A DNA stretch of 10,140 bases from an uncultured Lachnospiraceae bacterium (lineage in GTDB: Bacteria; Bacillota; Clostridia; Lachnospirales; Lachnospiraceae): positions 1 through 10,140 of the forward strand of contig CAJUJY010000094.1 of the NCBI GenBank assembly GCA_910586555.1, read 5' to 3'. The notes under the pieces were generated by a model, which had not been told where the DNA came from, ran no database searches, and was given only the letters and a program-made list of their open reading frames with translations. Position numbers and translations under genes: made by a program. This document shows positions 1 through 6,214 of the stretch, in pieces. The number at the start of each line of letters is the position of its first letter. The stretch's first letter is position 1.

Positions 1-3
1 TCC

Positions 4-1350
4 ATGCCTTCATTATATCTTATCTTTAACTTTTTGAAAATTGATTTCCGTGCAGTGACTGATCCAGGACTTGATATAAAAGATACAGGTATTAATATAA
101 AAATAGCTGCTAATGGTGAATATAAAAACTGGGACGGGGTATCAAATGTTTCACAGTTTATAGATGGAAGCGGCAGATACTGTTTTGCATATGATAATGA
201 AGAGAATGTATCTATTGTAAAAACAGAAAATGGATTAATTGATAGTAATATTATCCATCTTAAAAAAGTACATAGTATATTTGGCGGCATTACATGTGAT
301 AGTGAAGGAAATTATTATCTTGTAACAGGTGAAACAAATACAGGTGATGATACAAACCAGGATACAATTTTTATATCTAAATATGATGCAGAAGGAAACT
401 TAATAAAAACAACAGGTGATAACGGAAGCTCCAGCCTGGCTTCTTACTATGGCACAGAATTTTATACAAAGGAACCATTCAGTTCCGGAAACTGTGATAT
501 AGCAATAAATGGTAATATTCTTACGGTCCACTATGCAAGGGAAATGTATTCAGGACACCAGAGTAATTCAGTATTTACAGTTAATACAGAATCATTAGAA
601 AAAGTTAGTGTTGGAGCGGTTTACCAGTCACATTGTTTTTCACAAAGGATTGTCCCTTATAAAAATGGATTTGTTTATGCTGGAGAGGGTGACTGTTATA
701 ACCGTGCATTTACAGTTACAGTTGCAGAAGCTGTAAATGGAAAAAATGTTGAAAATGATATATTTCATTTCTGGGTTAAAGAAAACACACTAGATAATGG
801 GGATATGTTTACATTAAATAATAATTTTGCCCATATGGGAGGACTGGCAGTAGTAAATGGCAATATAGCATTAGCTGGTACTTCCGCAAAAGCATTAAGT
901 GCTGAGGCGGAAAACCAGGGTGAACAATTATTTATACAGATTTTTAATCCAGAAGAAGATTTATCATCTGAGGCTTCATATATAACTACAGGAAACCGTA
1001 CAGGAACCGGGGGTCCTAATGGAAACCAGACAGTAACAGATTATGGAGTAAAATGGCTGTCAGATTTTGATGCTGGCACAGTTATTTCACATCCACAGAT
1101 AGTATCTGGAGATAACGGAACAATAATAATCTTATTTGAAAAGTATATAAACAATGACTATAAGGGTGTTTATTATATTAAGTCAGGTGCAGATGGAACA
1201 ATACAGAAAGATATTTCATGTTTATCAGAAAATGCATGTTTAAATGCTTGCAAGATGCCAGTATATTCTAATGGCAAGGTATACTGGACTGCAAATACGT
1301 ATAATGACAAAAATAATGCCTATATTTATAGTTTTGATATACAGGATTAG
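4..1350 (+). CDS. Beta-propeller-like repeat protein, N-terminus uncertain
   Basis: The reading frame gives 448 residues from the ATG at 4, but it is already open at base 1, so the gene may continue upstream. No ribosome binding site can be seen. The protein is built of repeated beta-strand units of the type found in SBBP/WD-like propellers: a hydrophobic strand, a G-N-Y/I turn, another strand, then a K/N-x-D/E-x-x-G-x-L turn. The clearest unit is at residues 92-136 (GGITCDSEGNYYLVTGE, then FISKYDAEGNL). Further units lie near 163-200, 210-240, 277-315, 350-395 and 420-448. There are no membrane segments, catalytic motif or signal peptide. Residues 10-16 (FLKIDFR) are encoded by a 22-bp sequence that recurs inverted at 10088-10109, so the first ~17 residues may not belong to the original protein. 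The specific role is unknown; ligand binding or cell-surface scaffolding would fit the fold. The gene ends at the terminator at 1482. Confidence 0.6.
   Translation: MPSLYLIFNFLKIDFRAVTDPGLDIKDTGINIKIAANGEYKNWDGVSNVSQFIDGSGRYCFAYDNEENVSIVKTENGLIDSNIIHLKKVHSIFGGITCDSEGNYYLVTGETNTGDDTNQDTIFISKYDAEGNLIKTTGDNGSSSLASYYGTEFYTKEPFSSGNCDIAINGNILTVHYAREMYSGHQSNSVFTVNTESLEKVSVGAVYQSHCFSQRIVPYKNGFVYAGEGDCYNRAFTVTVAEAVNGKNVENDIFHFWVKENTLDNGDMFTLNNNFAHMGGLAVVNGNIALAGTSAKALSAEAENQGEQLFIQIFNPEEDLSSEASYITTGNRTGTGGPNGNQTVTDYGVKWLSDFDAGTVISHPQIVSGDNGTIIILFEKYINNDYKGVYYIKSGADGTIQKDISCLSENACLNACKMPVYSNGKVYWTANTYNDKNNAYIYSFDIQD
31..52 (+). repeat. Left arm of a 22-bp perfect inverted repeat (mate at 10088-10109)
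   Basis: Bases 31-52 are the exact reverse complement of 10088-10109. The match stops sharply on both sides. A perfect 22-mer is not expected by chance within 10 kb. The left arm lies inside the start of the propeller reading frame; the right arm lies in intergenic DNA. It could be a dispersed repeat, the end of a mobile element, or a rearrangement junction. Confidence 0.6.
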
Positions 1351-1481
1351 GATTATTAATGCCAGGTATATTAACTATTACTAAACAGGATTTGTTAAAA
1401 TTTCTACTTTAATTTAAAATATTCTGTATATGGGAAGACTGTTTTTTAAGACAACAATAAATTGTAAAAGAAAAATTTAAG

Positions 1482-1520
1482 TGGAAGGGAGTGTAAGTTC
1501 CCTTCCATTATTTTTTTATA
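1482..1520 (+). terminator. Rho-independent terminator of the propeller gene
   Basis: TGGAAGGGA (1482-1490) pairs perfectly with TCCCTTCCA (1499-1507) around an 8-nt loop. A T-rich tract with seven consecutive T follows. It lies about 130 nt after the stop codon at 1350 and separates the propeller gene from the mcp unit. Confidence 0.85.
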
Positions 1521-1580
1521 TTTATTGATTGCTTATAGTTGTAGTTAATACTGTTTATCCACCAAAATTGCAACAGCAAG

Positions 1581-1610
1581 TCCCCGTTTCTAAAGTGGGG
1601 ATGAATTGAG
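1581..1610 (+). mobile_element. IS200/IS605-like right-end hairpin, probable relic
   Basis: CCCCGTTT (1582-1589) folds back on AAAGTGGGG (1592-1600) as a near-continuous stem with two G-T wobbles, an outer T-A pair and a short loop. It is followed at once by GATGAATTGAG. A C-rich/G-rich hairpin followed by GATGAATTGAN resembles the right end of many Firmicute IS605/IS1341-type elements, which is also the 3' end of TnpB-associated omega RNA (family knowledge from memory). No tnpA or tnpB reading frame lies nearby, so this would be a relic or a non-autonomous copy. The left boundary cannot be defined. Confidence 0.4.
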
Positions 1611-1624
1611 TCCCACACAAATAA

Positions 1625-1653
1625 TTGGCAAAAATTTAAAAACATGATATAAT
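1625..1653 (+). promoter_or_regulatory. Sigma-A promoter of the mcp leader transcript
   Basis: TTGGCA (1625-1630), a 17-bp spacer, and a perfect TATAAT (1648-1653). Transcription would start near 1660, giving a leader of about 327 nt before the mcp start codon. This is far longer than translation needs and argues for regulation in the leader. Confidence 0.75.
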
Positions 1654-1659
1654 AAAACC

Positions 1660-1876
1660 AGCCGGAATGTATAAAAGTCTGATAAAAATATGAAACCAGA
1701 CAGAAATCTGTTACTGTAAGCCAGAATCTGGGTGGAAAATATTATGCAAACGTTTTGTCTGGGTACGAAAACCAACTGCGTGTGTATAAAAAATATTGAT
1801 ATGAAATCAATGGCATAACCACTTAATTTTGGAAAATCTGTACCAGATAACGGTTAGGGAATGTTTGTGGTTTTTT
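1660..1876 (+). promoter_or_regulatory. Structured mcp leader, possible riboswitch or attenuator
   Basis: This is the 5' leader between the promoter at 1625 and the mcp gene. Visible pairings are GTCTG with CAGAC (around 1677-1702), CCAGA with TCTGG (1721-1731), ATTGAT with ATCAAT (around 1796-1810), and an outer stem AACCAC (1817-1822) with GTGGTT (1867-1872). The last runs into six T, so it could act as a terminator. Short patches recall cobalamin riboswitches: TATGAAACC, then CTGTTACTGTAAG (1709-1720), then GTCTGGGTAC (1757-1766), in the family order. The conserved GGGAA and the full B12 box are missing, however. The class is therefore undetermined and cobalamin is only a weak suggestion. 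From 1877 to 1970 nothing further is recognised. Confidence 0.35.
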
Positions 1877-1986
1877 GCAGTATCAGCCAGGTAATTGGGA
1901 AATAAGCCTGCAATTTTGATCCAGACAAGAAAGAGAAACCCTGTATAGCAGAATTTCAAGTATAATAAGTAAGGAGATGTCAGATA

Positions 1987-3765
1987 ATGAAAAATCTGAG
2001 TGTAGTATTAAAAATGGCAATTATAGGATTTTTAGTTGTTGTATTTATGGTATTTAGCATTAGCTTTTCTATAACCAGCATGAAGTCTATTAACAACCGT
2101 ATCCTACAGGAAGAAGAAGATAATATCCGCAAGGATTATGACGACAGGATACGGCAGCAGGTGGAGCAGGCGGTTTCACTTCTTGACTGTTACCAGGCAA
2201 ATATTAGTGCAGGCATTTACAGCAAAGAGGAAGGCATGAAGCTTGCTGCTGACACAGTACGCCAGTTAAGATATGGAGAGGACGGGTATTTCTGGATAGA
2301 CCAGCCGGACGGCGTAAATGTAGTGCTCCTGGGAAGTGACACCGAGGGAACTAACCGCCTGGATACAAAAGATATCACAGGTTTTGAAATGGTAAAGGAT
2401 TTTATACAAGGTGCTGTGAAAAATGGAAGTTATTATAATGATTACCAGTTTCCAAAGGAAGGCAGTACAGAACCTATGCCAAAAAGGGCATATACACAAT
2501 ACTATGAACCGTTTGACTGGGTTATCGGAACTGGAAATTATGTGGATCATATTGATGAACAGATTGCTGTTTCTGCCAAAACGGCAGATAAATTTACAAG
2601 CCAGAAAATTGGTATATTCCTAATAGTATGTACAATCTCTGAAGTTATCATGATTTTGTACCTTATTGCAATATCCATGAATATCACCAGGCCCTTAAAG
2701 CAGATAGGCGAAGTGTTACATAATATGACAGAAGGTGATTTTTCACCTAAGATGAATGATAAATTCTTAAAACGTAAAGATGACTTTGGCAAGCTGTCAA
2801 GAATTTTAGAAAAAATGCGTACAAGCATTAGTACATTAATTAGTGAAGTTAAAGACGAAACTAATATTACAATGGAAAGTGTCAGCGGCATTTCCCAGAA
2901 TATGGTAAACCTGAATAATGAGGTAGAAGACGTATCTGCAACGGCAAAACAGCTTTCTTTATCCATGGAAGGAACTGCTTCTGCGTCAAAAGATATTAAT
3001 GAAATGACAAAGGAAATAGAATGTGCTGCCAGAAATATTGCAGAACGGGCACAGGAAGGTGCAGAACGTGCAGATTTAATCCATAAAAAGGCAATGGACG
3101 CAAAGGGCGTTGCCAGCAGCAGCAAGGACAGCCTGGTAAACCAAAAGAAATCCATTGAGCAGAATTTACAGGATGCATTGTCAAAAGTACAGGTAGTTTC
3201 TGAGATTTCAACCCTTGCTGGATCCATTATGGAAATTACATCACAGACGAACCTGTTATCCTTAAATGCAAGCATTGAAGCTGCCAGGGCTGGTGAAGCA
3301 GGAAGAGGGTTTGCAGTTGTGGCAGATGAAATCCAGAAACTTGCTGAACAGTCACAGCAGAATACAGAAAATATCCAGAAAGTAACAATGCAGGTCAATG
3401 AATCTGTCAGAAGCCTTGCAGGGGATGCGCAGCAATTACTGTCATTTATTGACAACCAGGTGATGGAGAACATTGGGCTTCTTGAAACAACAGCAAATGA
3501 TTATAACGAAGACGCCGGGGAAATTGATTCCCTTGTTACTGATTTCAGTGCTATTTCCGAAGAACTCCTGGCATCTATCAGCAATATAACAAATACATTA
3601 AATGACATTTCCCAGGCAGCACGTGAGGGTGCTGACGGGGCAGTAAATATTTCAGAACGTGTACAGAATGTAGTTAAATCCTCTGGTTCAGTGAATACTT
3701 CTTTACAGGAAGCAAATGGCATTGTAGGCAGGTTAGAGGATGCAACAAGTAAATTTTTATTATAA
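1987..3765 (+). CDS. Methyl-accepting chemotaxis protein with sCache-type sensor
   Basis: A 592-residue transmembrane chemoreceptor. Order of parts: TM1 at residues 9-30; an extracytoplasmic sensor at about 42-195 with single-Cache (sCache_2) features, including YGEDGYFWIDQPDG (96-109) and the closing YEPFDWVIGTGNYVD (173-187); TM2 at 208-230; a HAMP linker from about 231 to 285; and a long helical signalling domain. The hairpin tip at about 418-455 carries the conserved SIEAARAGEAGRGFAVVADEI core that contacts CheA and CheW. No CheR-tethering pentapeptide is seen at the C-terminus (SKFLL). The ATG is preceded by AAGGAG (1971-1976) with a 10-nt spacing. Sensors of this class often bind small carboxylates, but the ligand is unknown here. 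It is a single-gene unit with its own promoter and long leader. No che or flagellar genes are in the window, so this is an isolated receptor. Confidence 0.93.
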   Translation: MKNLSVVLKMAIIGFLVVVFMVFSISFSITSMKSINNRILQEEEDNIRKDYDDRIRQQVEQAVSLLDCYQANISAGIYSKEEGMKLAADTVRQLRYGEDGYFWIDQPDGVNVVLLGSDTEGTNRLDTKDITGFEMVKDFIQGAVKNGSYYNDYQFPKEGSTEPMPKRAYTQYYEPFDWVIGTGNYVDHIDEQIAVSAKTADKFTSQKIGIFLIVCTISEVIMILYLIAISMNITRPLKQIGEVLHNMTEGDFSPKMNDKFLKRKDDFGKLSRILEKMRTSISTLISEVKDETNITMESVSGISQNMVNLNNEVEDVSATAKQLSLSMEGTASASKDINEMTKEIECAARNIAERAQEGAERADLIHKKAMDAKGVASSSKDSLVNQKKSIEQNLQDALSKVQVVSEISTLAGSIMEITSQTNLLSLNASIEAARAGEAGRGFAVVADEIQKLAEQSQQNTENIQKVTMQVNESVRSLAGDAQQLLSFIDNQVMENIGLLETTANDYNEDAGEIDSLVTDFSAISEELLASISNITNTLNDISQAAREGADGAVNISERVQNVVKSSGSVNTSLQEANGIVGRLEDATSKFLL

Positions 3766-3779
3766 TTAAGATTTATTTC

Positions 3780-3994
3780 TTTAACCTCATCAAGTAAGCC
3801 CTTTAAAGGGCACGCTTCTATGTTGCAGAAACATAAGCGGTGGGTAGGGACTTGCTTGTTTCAGTGGGAGTACAAGCTCCCACTGAAAAGCTGCGGTAGC
3901 AGCTATGAGGTTGATTTGTAAGTGGGCAAGTAGCCAATGCCTGCTTGCAGCAATCAAAGATTGCCTGGATGTGGATTGCAGGTATCCTCTTGAC
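3780..3994 (+). ncRNA. Structured RNA-like element, copy 1
   Basis: This 215-nt element is homologous to 9700-9906. P1: AACCTCAT (3783-3790) with ATGAGGTT (3905-3912) closes a multi-branch domain. P2: CAAGTAAG (3791-3798) with CTTGCTTG (3851-3858). P3: CACGCTT/ATGTT (3811-3824) with AACAT/AAGCG (3830-3839). P4: a 12-bp hairpin, 3859-3870 with 3877-3888, loop TACAAG. P5: AGCTGC with GCAGCT (3889-3904). The P4 loop TACAA (3871-3875) can pair with TTGTA (3916-3920) as a pseudoknot. Three more hairpins follow: 3926-3933/3941-3948, 3950-3955/3959-3964 and 3973-3976/3984-3987. G-U wobbles versus copy 2 fit only the + strand as the RNA. Size and architecture recall the raiA motif or a transposon guide RNA, but neither could be confirmed. 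Confidence 0.6.
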
Positions 3995-4025
3995 TTTTAA
4001 ATCTTACTAGTGTAATATTTATAAT
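3990..4025 (+). promoter_or_regulatory. Promoter of the PBP/di-iron operon
   Basis: TTGACT (3990-3995), a 17-bp spacer, and TAATAT (4013-4018). A perfect TATAAT also lies at 4020-4025, but with a poor -35. The -35 TTGAC is made by the last bases of the RNA-like element. Both operator-like palindromes overlap or adjoin this promoter. Confidence 0.55.
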
Positions 4026-4042
4026 AAATCTTACAAAAGTAA
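4004..4042. promoter_or_regulatory. Two BlaI/MecI-like operators in tandem
   Basis: Two 12-bp palindromes of form TTAC-N4-GTAA lie 27 bp apart: TTACTAGTGTAA (4004-4015) and TTACAAAAGTAA (4031-4042). They sit inside a larger imperfect direct repeat, about 3999-4024 and 4026-4051. The BlaI/MecI dyad consensus, TTACA-NN-TGTAA, is matched with one arm mismatch in each site. The first site lies across the spacer and -10, the second just downstream, which is a classic repressor arrangement. The gene behind them has a MecA-like N-terminal domain, which strengthens the reading. No blaI/mecI or blaR1/mecR1 gene is in the window, so the repressor would be encoded elsewhere. Confidence 0.5.
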
Positions 4043-4088
4043 TATTTATAAATAACGCTGGTACAGATAATAAAATATGGAGGCCAAT

Positions 4089-6206
4089 GTGAATAGAAAA
4101 AAGAATTACAGGAAAAGAAAAAGGAAAAATATAATTCTATGGACATTTATAGCGTGTACAGGAATTAGTACAATTATTATATGTATAATAAAATATACAG
4201 AAAAAATAAGCCACAGGATAACACCAGAAGAGATTTTGTACAAATATATGGGTTATATCCAGGAACAAAACTATAAGGAAATGTATAAAATAATTGACAC
4301 CAAAGCTTTGGGACAAATTAGCCAGGAAGATTTTATAAAACGTAATTCTTCAATTTATGAGGGTATGGAAGTACAAAACATGGCTATTACAGTTATTTCA
4401 TACAACAAGGAAAAGAATATGGTGCAGTACCAGACATCATTTGATACTGTTGCAGGAAATGTTAATTTTGAAAATGAAGCTTTTTTTGTAAAAAATAAAA
4501 ATGGCTATAAACTGGCATGGACAGATTCTTTAATTTATCCAGGATTATCTTCGGAAGATAAAGTAAGGGTATCTGTTACACAGGCAAAACGTGGGGAAAT
4601 ATTAGACAGGAATGGATATGTCCTTGCAGGAAAGGGTGTTGCATCTTCTGTAGGCATTGTGCCAGGAAAATTAAAAAACAGGACTAATTCTATAAAACTT
4701 ATTTCGGGTTTACTGGGAATAAAACCGAAGGAAATAGAAAAAAAATTATCAGCAAAATGGGTAAAAAAAGATTCTTTTGTTCCAGTTAAAACATTGAAAA
4801 AAGTAACAGAAACAGAACTGCTGCCATTAAATCCAGATACAGAAATCCTAAAAGAATATAAAAGGCAGCAGAGGCTGTTAAAAATACCAGGAGTTATGAT
4901 TTCCGATATACAAGTAAGATTATATCCGTTAAAAGATGCAGCAGCACATTTAATTGGTTATGTACAGGGGGTGACAGCAGAAGATCTTGAAAAACATACT
5001 GGAGAAGGCTATACATCAAATAGCGTTATTGGAAGAAGCGGGGCAGAAGGGCTGTTTGAAGGTGAGTTAAAAGGACAGAATGGGTACAGGATTTATATTA
5101 CAGATTTTGATGGAAATGAAAAAGAAGAAATTGCCTGCCGTATGGCTGAAAACGGAAAAGATATAAAACTAACAATAGATTCGGAGCTTCAAAAGGATTT
5201 ATACAGGCAATTTAAAAATGATAAGGGCTGTTCAGCCGCATTGGATCCATATACAGGGGAAGTACTGGCATTAGTAAGTACCCCGTCTTATGATAACAAT
5301 GATTTTATTATGGGATTGTCCAGTAAAAAATGGGCAGCACTAAATAAAGATGAAAATAAACCAATGTATAACCGTTTCCGGCAGATATGGTGTCCAGGTT
5401 CTACATTTAAGCCTGTTACTGCTGTAATTGGTTTAGAATCAGGGGCTGTTGATCCAGATGAAAACTATGGAAATGCCGGGTTAAGCTGGCAGAAAGACGA
5501 ATCATGGGGTTCGTATTATATAACAACACTTCATGAATATAATCCAGTTGTTTTAGAAAATGCACTGGTTTATTCTGATAATATTTACTTTGCAAAGGCA
5601 GCTCTAAAAATAGGTGCAAAAGAAATGAAAAAATCTTTATTGCATTTAGGTTTCCAGAAAGAATTACCATTTGAAATTGTAATGGCTAAATCACAATATT
5701 CTAATACGGAAAATATTGAAACAGAAATACAACTTGCGGACAGTGGATACGGGCAAGGGCAGGTTTTAGTAAATCCATTACATATGGCATGTATTTATAC
5801 AGCTTTCTGTAATAATGGAAATATTATAAAACCATATATTATATTTAATAAAAAAGCAAAACCAGAGTACTGGATTCCTAATGCCTTTTCAGCAGACAAT
5901 GCAAACATTGTATTAGAGGGAATTAAAAAAGTAGTAAATAATTCCCATGGAACCGGGTATGCAGCACACCGGGAAGATATTCTGCTTGCAGGGAAAACCG
6001 GAACAGCAGAAATTAAAGCATCTAAAGAAGACGATTCTGGTACAGAGCTTGGGTGGTTTATTATTTTTACAACAGAAAAAATAACAGATAATCCAATTTT
6101 AATTATTAGTATGGCTGAAGATGTAAAAGGGAGAGGGGGAAGTGGTTACGTCGTAGAAAAAGATAAACAGGTTTTAGAAAACTGGTTTAACAGGAAAGGA
6201 GCATAA
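4089..6206 (+). CDS. MecA-like class B penicillin-binding protein (D,D-transpeptidase)
   Basis: A bifunctional-type class B PBP that would cross-link peptidoglycan outside the membrane. An ATG at 4077 is in frame, but GGAGG (4079-4083) lies inside that extension and sits 5 nt before GTG 4089. GTG is therefore preferred, giving 705 residues. From that start: a basic N-terminus and membrane anchor (~15-35); an NTF2-like MecA_N domain (~45-155); a PBP dimerisation domain opening with the AKRGEILDRNG motif (~166-176); and the transpeptidase domain from ~360. The active-site motifs are intact: STFK (438-441, nucleophile Ser438), SDN (496-498) and KTG (636-638). The MecA_N domain is typical of low-affinity PBPs such as PBP2a and PBP5. 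With the BlaI/MecI-like operators upstream, beta-lactam or wall-stress induction is plausible, but resistance itself is not shown by the sequence. Confidence 0.9.
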   Translation: MNRKKNYRKRKRKNIILWTFIACTGISTIIICIIKYTEKISHRITPEEILYKYMGYIQEQNYKEMYKIIDTKALGQISQEDFIKRNSSIYEGMEVQNMAITVISYNKEKNMVQYQTSFDTVAGNVNFENEAFFVKNKNGYKLAWTDSLIYPGLSSEDKVRVSVTQAKRGEILDRNGYVLAGKGVASSVGIVPGKLKNRTNSIKLISGLLGIKPKEIEKKLSAKWVKKDSFVPVKTLKKVTETELLPLNPDTEILKEYKRQQRLLKIPGVMISDIQVRLYPLKDAAAHLIGYVQGVTAEDLEKHTGEGYTSNSVIGRSGAEGLFEGELKGQNGYRIYITDFDGNEKEEIACRMAENGKDIKLTIDSELQKDLYRQFKNDKGCSAALDPYTGEVLALVSTPSYDNNDFIMGLSSKKWAALNKDENKPMYNRFRQIWCPGSTFKPVTAVIGLESGAVDPDENYGNAGLSWQKDESWGSYYITTLHEYNPVVLENALVYSDNIYFAKAALKIGAKEMKKSLLHLGFQKELPFEIVMAKSQYSNTENIETEIQLADSGYGQGQVLVNPLHMACIYTAFCNNGNIIKPYIIFNKKAKPEYWIPNAFSADNANIVLEGIKKVVNNSHGTGYAAHREDILLAGKTGTAEIKASKEDDSGTELGWFIIFTTEKITDNPILIISMAEDVKGRGGSGYVVEKDKQVLENWFNRKGA

Positions 6207-6214
6207 TTATTTTT

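Noticed and set aside
1836..1862. TPP-riboswitch-like patch (AGATAACGGTTAGGGAA)
   Set aside because: The partner CTGAGA motif and the GGGGTGC stem are absent, so the likeness to the TPP 3' half is probably chance.
2547..3473. 308-codon open frame antisense to the chemoreceptor
   Set aside because: Shadow of the repetitive Ala/Glu/Ser-rich coiled-coil coding sequence; no start signal.
3999..4051. Pair of 27-bp-spaced direct repeats as a mini CRISPR
   Set aside because: Only two imperfect units with no spacer between them; the TTAC-N4-GTAA palindromes at a promoter fit operators better.
4077..4088. ATG 4077 as the start of the PBP
   Set aside because: The only good ribosome binding site (GGAGG 4079-4083) lies downstream of this ATG and serves GTG 4089; nothing precedes the ATG.
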